Below, piece after piece: positions 1-10,664 of a DNA stretch of 34,385 bases. The position numbers and the translations under genes were made by a program. Numbering within the stretch: the stretch's first letter is position 1; the number at the start of each line of letters is the position of its first letter. The DNA is from Sphingomonas taxi (GTDB taxonomy: Bacteria; Pseudomonadota; Alphaproteobacteria; Sphingomonadales; Sphingomonadaceae): the NCBI GenBank assembly GCA_003243195.1, contig QFQI01000019.1, positions 1 through 34,385 of the forward strand. The letters are read 5' to 3'. The notes under the pieces are model-generated. The model was not told where the DNA came from and did no database searches. It saw only the letters and a list, made by a program, of their open reading frames with translations.

Positions 1-2
1 GG

Positions 3-79
<77 letters not shown>

Positions 80-125
80 TTGTAGAAGCGTGAGGCGCGC
101 CAACTAGGCGGCACGCCGGGGGCTG

Positions 126-1313
126 TCAACGGCTGTCGGGCACTTTTTCGATGACGCGCGCGCGCTCCTCCTGCCCGCGCAGCAGCGTGCCGTCCTCGAA
201 CAGGAAACCGGCGATGTCGGGACGCCCGGCTGCGGACAGCACGGTCTGCACGATGATGAGGATCGGCACCGCCAGCAGCGCGCCGGTGGTGCCCCACACC
301 CATCCCCAGAAACTGATCGAGATGAGGATCATCACCGGGTTGATGGTCAGCCGGTGCCCGACGATCAGCGGCGTCACCACATTCGCCTCGATCAGATGCG
401 CGCCGTACATGATCGCCGGGGCCGACAAGGCGGTCCACACGTCGGAGAAGGTCATCAGCCCGCCGATCGCCAGCAGCAGCGCGGCCACCACCGGCCCGAA
501 ATACGGGATGTAGTTGAGCAGCGCGACGATCCCGCCCCACATCAGCGGGAACGGCATGCCCAGCAGGTGCAGCGCACCCGCGACGATCCCGCCCAGCGCG
601 ATGTTGATCGCGGTGATCGTGCCGAGATAGGAGGACACCGCGTCCACCATCTCGCGCAGCACGCGCGCCGTGGTCATCGCCCCGCCGAAACTGGCGCGGC
701 CGGTAATCATCTTCTCGCGCATCCGCGTCCAGCCGGACAGGAAGAAGAACGCCACGAGGATCGCGTAGAAGACCTGCACGATCACCGCCGGCGCGGAGGT
801 GGCGGCCAATTCCACGATCGAACTGGGCGGCGCCACGGCGGCGGTCGGCGACGGGCGGACCGGCGTGGTCGCGATCTGGCGCAGCGTGCGGTTGGCGTAG
901 CGCTCCAGGCTGGAATACAGGTCCAGCAACGGCGCGAGATTGGCTTGGATGCGGTGGATGCGGCGCGGCAGCAGCCGGAAGAATTCGGTCGCCGGCACCA
1001 CGATCGCCGCCAGCGCCACGTTCGCGACGATCAGGAACAGGATCACGCACAGCAGCGCCGCGATCGCCGACGGCAGGCGGCGGCGCTCCAGCCATTCCAG
1101 CAGCGGGATCAGCGCCAGCGACACGATCAGCGCCACCGCGGTCGGCATGAAAAACTCCGCCCCCGCCTGAAGCGCGAACGGCAGCCCCAGCATCAATCCC
1201 AACCCGGCGGTCAGCGTCAGCCCGGCGAGCAGCCGGTCGCGCCGCATCGGTACGTCGACGCCGGTCGCCGGCAACATCGGAGCCACGGGATCGCGGGAAG
1301 GAAGATCGGCCAT
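126..1313 (-). CDS. AI-2E family transporter (PerM/YdiK-like permease)
   Basis: A 395-residue integral membrane protein of the AI-2E transporter family (PF01594). The family includes AI-2 exporters such as TqsA and also Na+/H+ or unknown-substrate permeases, so the substrate cannot be read from sequence. Hydrophobic segments lie near the N terminus (a paired helix ending in a basic ERRR stretch), a third follows (LLCVILFLIVANVALAAIVV), and more occur in the C-terminal half with the family-typical LNYIPYFGP segment. The open frame begins at GTG 1322, but ATG 1313 is preceded by AGGTG at good spacing and is preferred. The gene stands alone between tRNA-Asp and a Crp/Fnr regulator on the same strand, with a 55-base gap to the latter. 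Confidence 0.88.
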   Translation of the reverse strand: MADLPSRDPVAPMLPATGVDVPMRRDRLLAGLTLTAGLGLMLGLPFALQAGAEFFMPTAVALIVSLALIPLLEWLERRRLPSAIAALLCVILFLIVANVALAAIVVPATEFFRLLPRRIHRIQANLAPLLDLYSSLERYANRTLRQIATTPVRPSPTAAVAPPSSIVELAATSAPAVIVQVFYAILVAFFFLSGWTRMREKMITGRASFGGAMTTARVLREMVDAVSSYLGTITAINIALGGIVAGALHLLGMPFPLMWGGIVALLNYIPYFGPVVAALLLAIGGLMTFSDVWTALSAPAIMYGAHLIEANVVTPLIVGHRLTINPVMILISISFWGWVWGTTGALLAVPILIIVQTVLSAAGRPDIAGFLFEDGTLLRGQEERARVIEKVPDSR

Positions 1314-1368
1314 ACCAGACACCTAAGGCCATTTTTCCACCGCGGCCAAGCGGCTTTGCACGCCGCCG

Positions 1369-2103
1369 TCAGCCGGCGGAATACCAGGGGCCGTCCTCCA
1401 GGTAGAGATAGTCGGGTTCGAACTCGCCGAGCCGCGCCAGCCGGTCGTGATCCAGGATCCGCACCATGCCGCGCGCGACCTCCGCCAGCCCCTCCTCGCG
1501 CAGCTTGCGCAGCATGCGGTTGACGTGGACGCTGGTCAGGCCCAACGCCTCGCCCAGGTCCTGCTGGATCAGCGCGAGCGCGAACGCGCCGCCATCGGCA
1601 CGGCCGACCGCGCGCAGCCGGTAATAGGTTTCGAGCAGCAGGTGCGCCAGCCGCCCGGCGGCGTCGAGCCGGCCGATGCGGAAGATCCACTCGCGGTGCA
1701 GCGCGGCGTCCAGCAAGGTCGCGCGCCACATCAGCCGGGTCAGGTGGGGATGTTCGTTGAGGATCACGTCGATGCGCCGGTGCGGGACGATCGCGACGCG
1801 CGCGTCGGTAAGCGTTCCCACGTCATGGTCCAGCCGCCGCAGCGGATAGCCATGGAGGTCCACGAAGTCGCCCGCGACCTGCAACGCGACGAGTTGCCGG
1901 AACCCGTCACGCGCATCCATGTAGCGGCACATCGTCCCGTCGAGCAGCAGCGTGCTGTAGCTGACGGGCTCGCCGCGCCGGATGACGATGGTGCGCGCCG
2001 GCACATGCTCGACGCGCTCCACGACGCTTTCGAGGACGTCCTTCTCTTCCTCGGTCATGTCCACCCGGCCGCGCCCGCGCAGAAAGTCCTTCGTCACCCG
2101 CAT
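1369..2103 (-). CDS. Crp/Fnr family transcriptional regulator
   Basis: A 244-residue regulator with an N-terminal cyclic-nucleotide-binding-like beta barrel (about residues 30-145) and a C-terminal winged helix (about 175-215). The recognition region QQDLGEALGLTSVHVNRMLR is typical of the Crp/Fnr family. No FNR-type N-terminal cysteine cluster is visible, so an Fe-S oxygen sensor is unlikely, and the effector is unknown. ATG 2103 has an AGGGGAC ribosome site about 7 bases upstream. The gene is divergent from the beta-oxidation operon at 2399, with 295 bases between them, so it could control that operon, but this is inference. Similar sphingomonad proteins are usually annotated only as Crp/Fnr regulators. 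Confidence 0.9.
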   Translation of the reverse strand: MRVTKDFLRGRGRVDMTEEEKDVLESVVERVEHVPARTIVIRRGEPVSYSTLLLDGTMCRYMDARDGFRQLVALQVAGDFVDLHGYPLRRLDHDVGTLTDARVAIVPHRRIDVILNEHPHLTRLMWRATLLDAALHREWIFRIGRLDAAGRLAHLLLETYYRLRAVGRADGGAFALALIQQDLGEALGLTSVHVNRMLRKLREEGLAEVARGMVRILDHDRLARLGEFEPDYLYLEDGPWYSAG

Positions 2104-2304
2104 CGGTCGCCGTCCCCTATGTCATTGCCCAACGCTGGATTACGCGGCGGCGTGTTCGCCCGACAAGCCGGCATGGCGCGCCGCGATAGCCTGCCGGCCC
2201 GCCCGATCAAAGCGCGGATCGCGGCAGCGCTCGGTCCGCGTCGGCCGAACCGGGCGAGCGACATTTTTTCCGAAGATCGGGTTCGCCGAATCTGTCACGG
2301 CAAC

Positions 2305-2333
2305 TTGCATTCCATATGTGATAAAGCGATACA
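2305..2333 (+). promoter_or_regulatory. possible sigma70-like promoter for the beta-oxidation operon
   Basis: TTGCAT at 2305-2310 and GATACA at 2328-2333 are 17 bases apart, in the only relatively AT-rich part of the Crp/fadB intergenic region. The -10 match is weak (3 of 6), so this is only a candidate. Confidence 0.25.
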
Positions 2334-2358
2334 CCGGATCGCGTTCGAAGTTTCGGTA

Positions 2359-2375
2359 TGCCATTTGCTATGGCA
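2359..2375. promoter_or_regulatory. inverted repeat, candidate operator upstream of the fadB-like gene
   Basis: A perfect 6-base inverted repeat with a 5-base spacer, TGCCATTTGCTATGGCA. Outer CGGT (2354-2357) and ACCG (2376-2379) also pair, offset by one base on the left. It lies 23 bases before the ATG and just downstream of the possible promoter, which is where a repressor would act. The regulator is unknown; the divergent Crp/Fnr protein and the double-TetR protein at 13141 are the nearby candidates. Confidence 0.45.
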
Positions 2376-2398
2376 ACCGCACAGGAGAGCAGACGAGC

Positions 2399-4440
<2,042 letters not shown>

Positions 4441-4444
<4 letters not shown>

Positions 4445-5625
4445 GCGACATCGACACATTCCGCGCCGAGACGCGCGCCTGGCTGGAGGCGAACTGTCCG
4501 CCCGAGATGCGCGAGCCGGTCCGTATGGAGAAGGACGTGGTGTGGGGCGGGCGCGACCAGAGCGCGCTGACCCAGGCGCAGAAGGCGTGGCTCGACCGGA
4601 TGGGCGAGCGTGGCTGGACGGTGCCCGACTGGCCGACCGCCTATGGCGGCGGCGGTCTGTCGGCCGCCGAAACCAAGGTGCTGCGCGAGGAGATGGCCCG
4701 GATCCGCGCGCGCAACCCGCTCAACAGCTTCGGCATTTCGATGCTCGGGCCGGCGCTGCTGAAATACGGCAGCGAGGCGCAGAAGCGCGAGCATCTGCCA
4801 AAAATCGCGCGCGGCGAGATCCGCTGGTGCCAGGGATATTCGGAACCGAATGCCGGATCCGACCTCGCCAGCCTGGCGACCAGTGCGGAGGATGCCGGCG
4901 ATCACTTCGTCGTCAACGGACAGAAGGTCTGGACCAGCTACGCCGATCAGGCCGACTGGATCTTCTGCCTGGTGCGCACGGACAAGACCAGCAAGCATGG
5001 CGGGATCAGCTTCCTGCTGTTCGACATGGCCTCACCCGGCGTGTCGACCCGGCCGATCCTGCTCATCAGCGGCTATTCGCCGTTCTGCGAGACGTTCTTC
5101 GACGATGTGAAGGTGCCGAAGGGCAATCTGGTCGGCGAGTTGAACAAGGGCTGGGACGTCGCGAAATACCTGCTGGGGCATGAGCGCGAGATGATCTCCG
5201 GCATGGGGCTGGCGAACGCGGGCGGCGGCAATCCGCTGATCGAGGGCGCGCTGGCGACGGTCGGGACCGATGCCGACGGACGGCTCGCCGATCCGCTGCT
5301 GCGCGCGCAGATCGCGCTGTTCGAGGTCCGCGCCCGCGCCTACACCGCGCAGAGCGAGCGGTTCATCGACGAGCTGAAGGCGGGCCGCGCGCATCCCGCG
5401 CAGCCGAGCATGATGAAATATTACGGCACCGAGCTGAACAAGGCGCGCCACGAGCTGGCGATGGCGGCGGGCGGTTCGGACGCACTGGAGTGGGAAAGCG
5501 CCCGCTCCGCCGGCGGGCGCGCGGCGCGCGCCTGGTTGCGGACAAAGGCGAATTCGATCGAGGGCGGCACCAGCGAAGTGCAGCTCAACATTATCGCCAA
5601 GCGCATCCTCGATCTGCCGGCGTAA
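4441..5625 (+). CDS. acyl-CoA dehydrogenase, catalytic (large) subunit type
   Basis: A 394-residue flavoprotein of the ACAD superfamily that introduces the alpha-beta double bond in an acyl-CoA and passes electrons to ETF. Visible landmarks are the FAD/substrate region GYSEPNAGSDLASL, the central beta domain, and the C-terminal SIEGGTSEVQ, whose glutamate (near E374) is at the usual catalytic-base position. In length and C-terminal pattern it resembles large subunits of paired ACADs such as PimC. It starts at GTG inside the stop of the fadB-like gene (GTGA overlap), and a second ACAD lacking the glutamate follows 30 bases downstream, which suggests a heteromeric enzyme. Substrate chain length is not predictable. 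Confidence 0.93.
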
Positions 5626-5655
5626 CCCGTCGCCGCACCTGAAAGTGAGTATCCC

Positions 5656-6783
5656 ATGCCGCTTTTCCTGAATGACGAACAGACGATGCTGCGCGACACC
5701 GCGCGCGATTTCGTGGCCGAACATGCGCCGGTGGCACACATGCGGCGGTTGCGCGACGCCGGTGACCCGAGCGGCTTCGATCGCGCCTTGTGGAAGCAAT
5801 TCGCCGAGATGGGCTTCACCGGCATCCTGATCGGCGAGGAGGCCGGCGGACTGGGGCTTGGCCATGTCGAGGCCGGCGTGGTGCTGGAGGAGATCGGGCG
5901 CAACCTGTCGCCGTCCCCGTTCCTCTCGACCGCGGTGGCGGCCGTATCGGCGCTGGACGGCAGCGCGCACGCCCAGCGCTGGTTCCCCGGCATCCTTGCC
6001 GGCGAGACGGTCGTCGCGCTCGCGATCGACGAGGCGCCGAAGCACCGCGACGCCGTGGCGATGCGCGCCGAACGCGCCGGCAACGGCTTCCGCCTGACCG
6101 GCGCCAAGCAGTTCGTGACGCACGGCCATGTCGCCGACCTGCTGATCGTGGCCGCGCGCACCGCCGGCGGCGCGGACGATGCGGAGGGTGTGACCTTGTT
6201 CGCGGTACCGGCCGGGGCGGCCGGGCTGACCGCCACACCCGAGCGACTGGCCGATGCCAGCATCGCCGCGCGCCTGTCGTTCGACGGCGTACTGGTCGAT
6301 GGCGATGCGGTGATCGGCGACGTGGATGCGGGCCGGGAGCCTTTGGGAAGGCTGCTGCGCGCCGGGCGCACCGGCGCGGCGGCCGAGTTGCTGGGCGTCG
6401 GCGGCGGGGCGATGGACATGACAATCGGCTACCTGCGCCAGCGCAAGCAGTTCGGGGTCACGATCGGCAGCTTCCAGGCGCTCCAGCATCGCGCCGCGCA
6501 TCTCTATGCCGAACTGGAGGTGGCGCGCGCCGCCGTGCTGAAGGCGCAGCAACTGCTCGACGCGGGCGATGTCGCCGCCGATGGCGCGGTATCCGTTGCG
6601 AAAGCGATGGCGGGGCTTGCCACGACGCTCGCGGTGCAGGAAGGTGTGCAAATGCATGGCGGGATCGGGATGACCGACGAATATGACATCGGCTTTTTCA
6701 TGAAGCGCGGCCGGGTACTGGCGGAGATGTTCGGCGACGCGAATTTTCACGCCGATCGGATCGCGGTCGAGGCGGGATATTGA
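5656..6783 (+). CDS. acyl-CoA dehydrogenase, small/non-catalytic subunit type
   Basis: A 375-residue ACAD-superfamily protein with the N-terminal helical domain, a shortened middle domain and the C-terminal MHGGIGMTDEYDIGFFMKR segment used for FAD and dimer contacts. At the position where MCAD has its catalytic glutamate (YEGT) this protein reads FGDA, with glycine near residue 360, so it probably cannot abstract the alpha proton at that site. Together with the upstream ACAD it fits the small subunit of an alpha2beta2 enzyme, as known for PimC/PimD-type and mycobacterial steroid FadE pairs. Its stop codon overlaps the TTG start of the thioesterase gene (TTGA). The ribosome site is weak. Confidence 0.92.
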   Translation: MPLFLNDEQTMLRDTARDFVAEHAPVAHMRRLRDAGDPSGFDRALWKQFAEMGFTGILIGEEAGGLGLGHVEAGVVLEEIGRNLSPSPFLSTAVAAVSALDGSAHAQRWFPGILAGETVVALAIDEAPKHRDAVAMRAERAGNGFRLTGAKQFVTHGHVADLLIVAARTAGGADDAEGVTLFAVPAGAAGLTATPERLADASIAARLSFDGVLVDGDAVIGDVDAGREPLGRLLRAGRTGAAAELLGVGGGAMDMTIGYLRQRKQFGVTIGSFQALQHRAAHLYAELEVARAAVLKAQQLLDAGDVAADGAVSVAKAMAGLATTLAVQEGVQMHGGIGMTDEYDIGFFMKRGRVLAEMFGDANFHADRIAVEAGY

Positions 6784-7664
6784 GCGACCCTAAAGGCGCC
6801 GCCACTCTGGTCGCCGATCTGGTCGACCTGCTCGACGTCGAAGAGATCGACACCGATCTGTATCGCGGCCGGCGCTCGCACGAGGGCGTCGGCCGCGTGT
6901 TCGGTGGTCAGGTGATCGCGCAGGCATTGCAGGCGGCGCAGCGCTCCGCGACCGACGACGGCAAGGTCGCGCATTCGCTCCATGCCTATTTCATGCGCCC
7001 GGGGTCGGAAGATCACCCGATCATCTACCGGGTGGTGCGCGATTTCGAAGGGCGCAGCTTCGCCACGCGGCGCATCATCGCGATGCAGCGCGGTCAGCCG
7101 ATCCTGAACATGGCGGCATCGTTCCAGCGGGCGGAGGACGGGTTCGCGCACCAGGACGCGATGCCCGACGTCCCCCCGCCGGACACGCTGGAGAGCGAGG
7201 CGACCCTGCGCGCGGCGATGGTGGATCGCATACCGGAACGCTGGCGCGCGCAGTTGCTCCGCCCGCGTCCGATCGAGGTCCGCCCGGTCGTGGCGCGCCA
7301 CTGGACCGATCCGTCGCCCAGCCCGCCGGTCCAGCATAGCTGGTTCCGCGCCGTCGCGCCGCTTGGCGACGATCCCGCCATCCACCGCGCGGTGCTCGCC
7401 TATGCGAGCGACATGCTGCTGCTGGGCACCAGCATGTTGCCGCATGGCGTGGTCTTCACCACGCCGGGCATGCAGACGGCCAGCCTGGACCATGCGCTAT
7501 GGTTGCACGAACCGGCGCGGACCGACGAATGGCTGCTCTATGCGACCGACAGCCCGTGGGCCGGCCACGGGCGCGGCATGAACCGCGGGCGGATCTTCAC
7601 GGCCGACGGGCGTCTGGTCGCCAGCGTCGCGCAGGAAGGGCTGATCCGGCGCCGCGAACGGTAG
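6780..7664 (+). CDS. tesB: acyl-CoA thioesterase II (TesB-like)
   Basis: A 294-residue double-hotdog thioesterase that hydrolyses acyl-CoA to free acid and CoA. The first hotdog has the family segment HSLHAYFMRPG and the second has YASDMLLLGT with the catalytic aspartate. The C-terminal VAQEGLIR carries the conserved glutamine (near Q285). It begins at TTG overlapping the stop of the preceding ACAD gene, with GAGG a few bases upstream; no better start exists in this frame, so coupled translation is likely. It is the last gene of the rightward beta-oxidation operon, where it could relieve CoA sequestration or release chain-shortened products. TesB of E. coli is about the same length. Confidence 0.93.
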   Translation: MSDPKGAATLVADLVDLLDVEEIDTDLYRGRRSHEGVGRVFGGQVIAQALQAAQRSATDDGKVAHSLHAYFMRPGSEDHPIIYRVVRDFEGRSFATRRIIAMQRGQPILNMAASFQRAEDGFAHQDAMPDVPPPDTLESEATLRAAMVDRIPERWRAQLLRPRPIEVRPVVARHWTDPSPSPPVQHSWFRAVAPLGDDPAIHRAVLAYASDMLLLGTSMLPHGVVFTTPGMQTASLDHALWLHEPARTDEWLLYATDSPWAGHGRGMNRGRIFTADGRLVASVAQEGLIRRRER

Positions 7665-7700
7665 GCGCGGCCGGCGTAGCGGCCCACGCCATACCAGGAA

Positions 7701-7729
7701 ACGAACCCGCCGCGGTCAGGCGGGTTCGT
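7701..7729. terminator. shared hairpin between convergent operons
   Basis: Perfect 11-base arms ACGAACCCGCC (7701-7711) and GGCGGGTTCGT (7719-7729) enclose a 7-base loop. The loop contains the stop codon of the leftward catalase-like gene, and the right arm encodes its last residues. It lies 37 bases after the tesB stop, so it can terminate transcription from both sides. There is no clear T tract, as is common in GC-rich alphaproteobacteria. Confidence 0.7.
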
Positions 7730-8783
7730 GGATCGGGCAGCCGTTCACCTTTTCGCGGAAGTCGGCGGAATGGCGATAGGTGTCGCGGCGCGCGCGATTG
7801 ATGTTACCCAGCGGCTGGTGCGCGGCAAGGCCGGTCCAGATGCTGAAGCGCATGTGATCGTTCACTTCCTCCACGCGCTGCGGATCCCATGAATCCTGCG
7901 CGGCGGCGCGGATCGTGGCGACGCGCACGAACGGCGCCTCCTCCTCGTCCCACTCGACGGTCGGATCCTCGATCGGCTGGCGGTCAGGGTCGCGGGCAAG
8001 CTGCACACGGAATTCCCACTCGCCGTCGATCGACCGCAATTCGTCGCGCAGCGTCTCGCGAATCGCGTCGGGGCGACCGGAGGTGTCGATGATCGCCCCC
8101 GCCCTTTCGCGCAGCCCGGGCGCGATCGGGGCGATGCTGAATTTGGCGACATAATCGCCGTAGCGGAACGGCGTGACGCTGTAATAGGTCTCGCCCGCCG
8201 GATCGACGTTGGGCGCCCCGCCCAGCGAGTTGAGCGCCGCGCTTTCCACGCCCACCGCGCCCAGTGCCCCCGACACGCCGCGCAACACCGCCGACAGGAT
8301 CTTCTTGCCGCCCTCCACCTTGTCGGTGGTGCGCGCCAGCAGCTTGAGATTGCCCAGGAACTTGTCGGCATCCTTCGACTGGAAGACCTTGCCGTTGACC
8401 ATGATGAAGTCCTGCGTCCGCCCCTGCGCGCCGGGCAGCCGCTCTCCATCCACGTCGAACACCTTAAGCGCGAGGCCGCGCGGCACCGAGATCGCATCGT
8501 CGAGGATGTCGCCCGGGTTGGTGGAGATGCGCATCACTACCTCGTGGTCGCCCGGCGTCGCGAACAGCCCCTGCGCCAGCTCGGGTGGCAGACCGGCGTC
8601 GACGGTCAGCGTGCCGCTCAGGATCGCATGTGCCTTGGCATGCACGGCCCGCACCGCATGGCCGTAATCCTCCGCGGTCGTATCCAGCACGATGTCGAAC
8701 GTGTCGTTCAGTTGCGCGATGGTGTCGCCCTCGCCGGGCTTCACCTGTTCGAGATCGGGTGCGTAACGGACGGGAGCGGCCAT
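7716..8783 (-). CDS. catalase-like heme protein (y4iL-like family)
   Basis: A 355-residue member of the catalase superfamily, shorter than monofunctional catalases (about 480 or more). The AVRAVHAKAHAILSGTLTV stretch aligns with the distal-histidine segment of catalases (H near 48), but the usual RxFxY proximal heme-ligand signature is not recognisable. Near the C terminus it has GNINRARRDTY. It may be a peroxidase or a catalase-related enzyme acting on organic or lipid hydroperoxides; true catalase activity is doubtful. The frame extends upstream over the SDR gene, but ATG 8783 is preceded by a strong AGGAGG at 8789-8794. It follows the SDR gene by 55 bases on the same strand and may be the last gene of that operon. 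Confidence 0.8.
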   Translation of the reverse strand: MAAPVRYAPDLEQVKPGEGDTIAQLNDTFDIVLDTTAEDYGHAVRAVHAKAHAILSGTLTVDAGLPPELAQGLFATPGDHEVVMRISTNPGDILDDAISVPRGLALKVFDVDGERLPGAQGRTQDFIMVNGKVFQSKDADKFLGNLKLLARTTDKVEGGKKILSAVLRGVSGALGAVGVESAALNSLGGAPNVDPAGETYYSVTPFRYGDYVAKFSIAPIAPGLRERAGAIIDTSGRPDAIRETLRDELRSIDGEWEFRVQLARDPDRQPIEDPTVEWDEEEAPFVRVATIRAAAQDSWDPQRVEEVNDHMRFSIWTGLAAHQPLGNINRARRDTYRHSADFREKVNGCPIHEPA

Positions 8784-8838
8784 CGGAATCCTCCTGCGTG
8801 GTGCAGGGACCAACCCGGTGTGCCACGCTCCGTTCCGC

Positions 8839-9642
8839 TCACACCGCCGTCCGGCCATATTCCTGGCGGATGACCGGGTGACTGGACGACAGGCCCCCGT
8901 CGGCCGCCACCGCCTGTCCGTTGACATAGCTGGCGTCGTCGCTGGCGAGGAACAGCGCGACCCTGGCCAGTTCCTCGGGCTGCGCCCCGCGCCGCAGCGG
9001 GTTGAGGCGGCCGATACGGTCCAGCTTGCCGGCGTCGCGTGCATGGTCGAACGCGGGCCGGGTCATGCCAGTCTCGGTCAATCCCGGGCACAGCGCGTTG
9101 ACGCGCACGTTCGCGCCCGACAATTGTTGCGCCGACACCATCGCCAGGTTGATGACCGCCGCCTTGGACGCGGAATAGGCCGGCGACCCCGCGCCCGAGC
9201 GCAGTCCCGCCACGCTGGCGGTCAGCACGATCGCACCGCCGCCGCGATCGGCGATGCGGGGAGCGGCATGCTTCACCGCCAGCCATGGGCCGATCAGGTT
9301 GACGCGCAGCACCTCGGTGAACAGCGCCACGTCGGTGTCGAAGATATTGGCCAGCCCCCCGGAGATGCCGGCATTGGCGAACATCACGTCCAGTCCGCCG
9401 AAGCTGTCGCAGGCGAGCGCCACCGCGCGCACCACATCGTCCTCGCTTCCCGCGTCCATGCGGATCGCGATGGCGGTTCCGCCCGCCTCCGCGATCGCCT
9501 GCGCGGTATCGTCGACGGCGGCGGTGATATCCGCCGCGACCACCTGCGCGCCTTCGGCGGCGAACAGCAGCGCCGCGGCGCGCCCGATGCCGGACCCTGC
9601 GCCGGTGACGATGACCGATTTGCCCGCGAACCGCATCGTCAT
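8839..9642 (-). CDS. short-chain dehydrogenase/reductase (SDR)
   Basis: A 267-residue classical SDR with a Rossmann fold. The coenzyme motif TGAGSGIG (13-20) is followed by an acidic residue at D38, favouring NAD(H). NAG (90-92) and the catalytic S143, Y156 and K160 (YSASK) are all present. The start ATG 9642 overlaps the stop of the upstream kinase gene (ATGA), so the long open frame further upstream is not used. In this operon it could reduce or oxidise a keto/hydroxy acyl-CoA; in the P. putida lva pathway an SDR reduces the 4-keto group of levulinyl-CoA. The substrate here is unknown. Confidence 0.9.
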   Translation of the reverse strand: MTMRFAGKSVIVTGAGSGIGRAAALLFAAEGAQVVAADITAAVDDTAQAIAEAGGTAIAIRMDAGSEDDVVRAVALACDSFGGLDVMFANAGISGGLANIFDTDVALFTEVLRVNLIGPWLAVKHAAPRIADRGGGAIVLTASVAGLRSGAGSPAYSASKAAVINLAMVSAQQLSGANVRVNALCPGLTETGMTRPAFDHARDAGKLDRIGRLNPLRRGAQPEELARVALFLASDDASYVNGQAVAADGGLSSSHPVIRQEYGRTAV

Positions 9643-10664
9643 GCCCCCGCCTGTTGCGCGAACCGCCATGCCGCATCGACCAGCATCGGCACGCGCGCCG
9701 CCGTTTCGTGCGCGCGTGCGTTGGCGGCGGTGCCCGTCACGATGCGCTTCTTGATCCCCTGCACGATGCTGGCGAGGCGGAAGAGGTTGAACGCGAAATA
9801 CCAGTCGAGCGCCAATGCGCCGGTGCGCCCGGTCCGCGCGCAATACCGCGCCAGCATCTCCTCCAGCGGCGGGATGCCGGTTTCCGGGCCGGTGCGGCCG
9901 AGCACGCCCGACCGTCCCTCCGGCGCGGTCACCCAGCTCATCAGGTAATAGGTGAGGTCGGCGACGGGATCGCCCAGCGTCGACAATTCCCAGTCGAGCA
10001 CCGCCGCCACGCGCGCCTCCGTACCCGGCGCGAAGCGCAGGTTGTCGACCCGGTAGTCACCATGGACGATGCTGGTTCCGGTCTGCGCCGGCACGGTGCG
10101 CGGCAACCACTCGATCAGCCGCTCCATCACGGGCATCTGCTCGGTTTCGGCGCCACGATATTGCTTGGTCCAGCGTGCGACCTGTCGCTCGAAATAATTG
10201 CCGGGCCGGCCATAATCCGCGAGCCCGATCGCGACGTGATCGACATTGTGCAGGTCGGCCAGCGTGTCGATCATCGCCAGGTAATGCGCGCGGCGCTGCG
10301 CCGGCATCAGGTCCGGCATCGTGCCGTCCCAGATCGTGCGCCCCTCCACCATCTCCATGACGTAGAAGGCCGAGCCGATCACCGCATCGTCCATGCACAG
10401 CCCCAGGGGGCGCGGCACGGGGAAGCCGGTCGGATGCAGCGCGGCGATGACGCGATACTCGCGGTCGACCTGATGCGCGGACGGCAGCAGCACGCCCGTG
10501 GGCTTGCGGCGCAGCACGTAGCTGCCGCCCGGCGTATCGAGCCGGTACGTCGGGTTCGATTGCCCGCCGTCGAACTTCGCATAGGTCAGCGGCCCGTCCA
10601 CGCCGTCGACATGCGCGCGCAGCCATGCCGTCAGGGCGCCGGTGTCGAGCGAATGGTCGGTCAT
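9639..10664 (-). CDS. phosphotransferase (APH fold), ACAD10/11- or LvaA-like kinase
   Basis: A 341-residue kinase of the aminoglycoside phosphotransferase fold. It has the nucleotide-binding lysine in LRRKP (K53), the catalytic HGDYRVDN (H201, D203, N208) and the metal-binding DWELSTLGDP (D224). The same kinase domain is fused to the dehydrogenase in mammalian ACAD10/ACAD11, and as LvaA it phosphorylates 4-hydroxyvaleryl-CoA in Pseudomonas. Here the matching dehydrogenase is a separate gene two positions upstream in the operon, so a hydroxyacyl-CoA kinase role is more likely than antibiotic resistance. Both ends overlap neighbours by ATGA (10661-10664 and 9639-9642). No LvaB-like small partner is visible. 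Confidence 0.88.
   Translation of the reverse strand: MTDHSLDTGALTAWLRAHVDGVDGPLTYAKFDGGQSNPTYRLDTPGGSYVLRRKPTGVLLPSAHQVDREYRVIAALHPTGFPVPRPLGLCMDDAVIGSAFYVMEMVEGRTIWDGTMPDLMPAQRRAHYLAMIDTLADLHNVDHVAIGLADYGRPGNYFERQVARWTKQYRGAETEQMPVMERLIEWLPRTVPAQTGTSIVHGDYRVDNLRFAPGTEARVAAVLDWELSTLGDPVADLTYYLMSWVTAPEGRSGVLGRTGPETGIPPLEEMLARYCARTGRTGALALDWYFAFNLFRLASIVQGIKKRIVTGTAANARAHETAARVPMLVDAAWRFAQQAGA

Noticed and set aside
354..1523. Long open frames antisense or out of frame to real genes (for example on the plus strand here)
   Set aside because: These have Arg/Ala/Gln-rich low-complexity translations expected from shadow frames in GC-rich DNA and lack recognisable domains.
1982..2398. Upstream extension of the fadB-like open frame
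   Set aside because: It covers the divergent Crp/Fnr gene and promoter region; homology and a ribosome site begin at ATG 2399.
8784..9044. Upstream extension of the catalase-like frame
   Set aside because: It overlaps the SDR gene; ATG 8783 has a strong AGGAGG.
9643..9843. Upstream extension of the SDR frame
   Set aside because: It overlaps the kinase gene; the SDR cofactor motif begins shortly after ATG 9642, which couples to the kinase stop.
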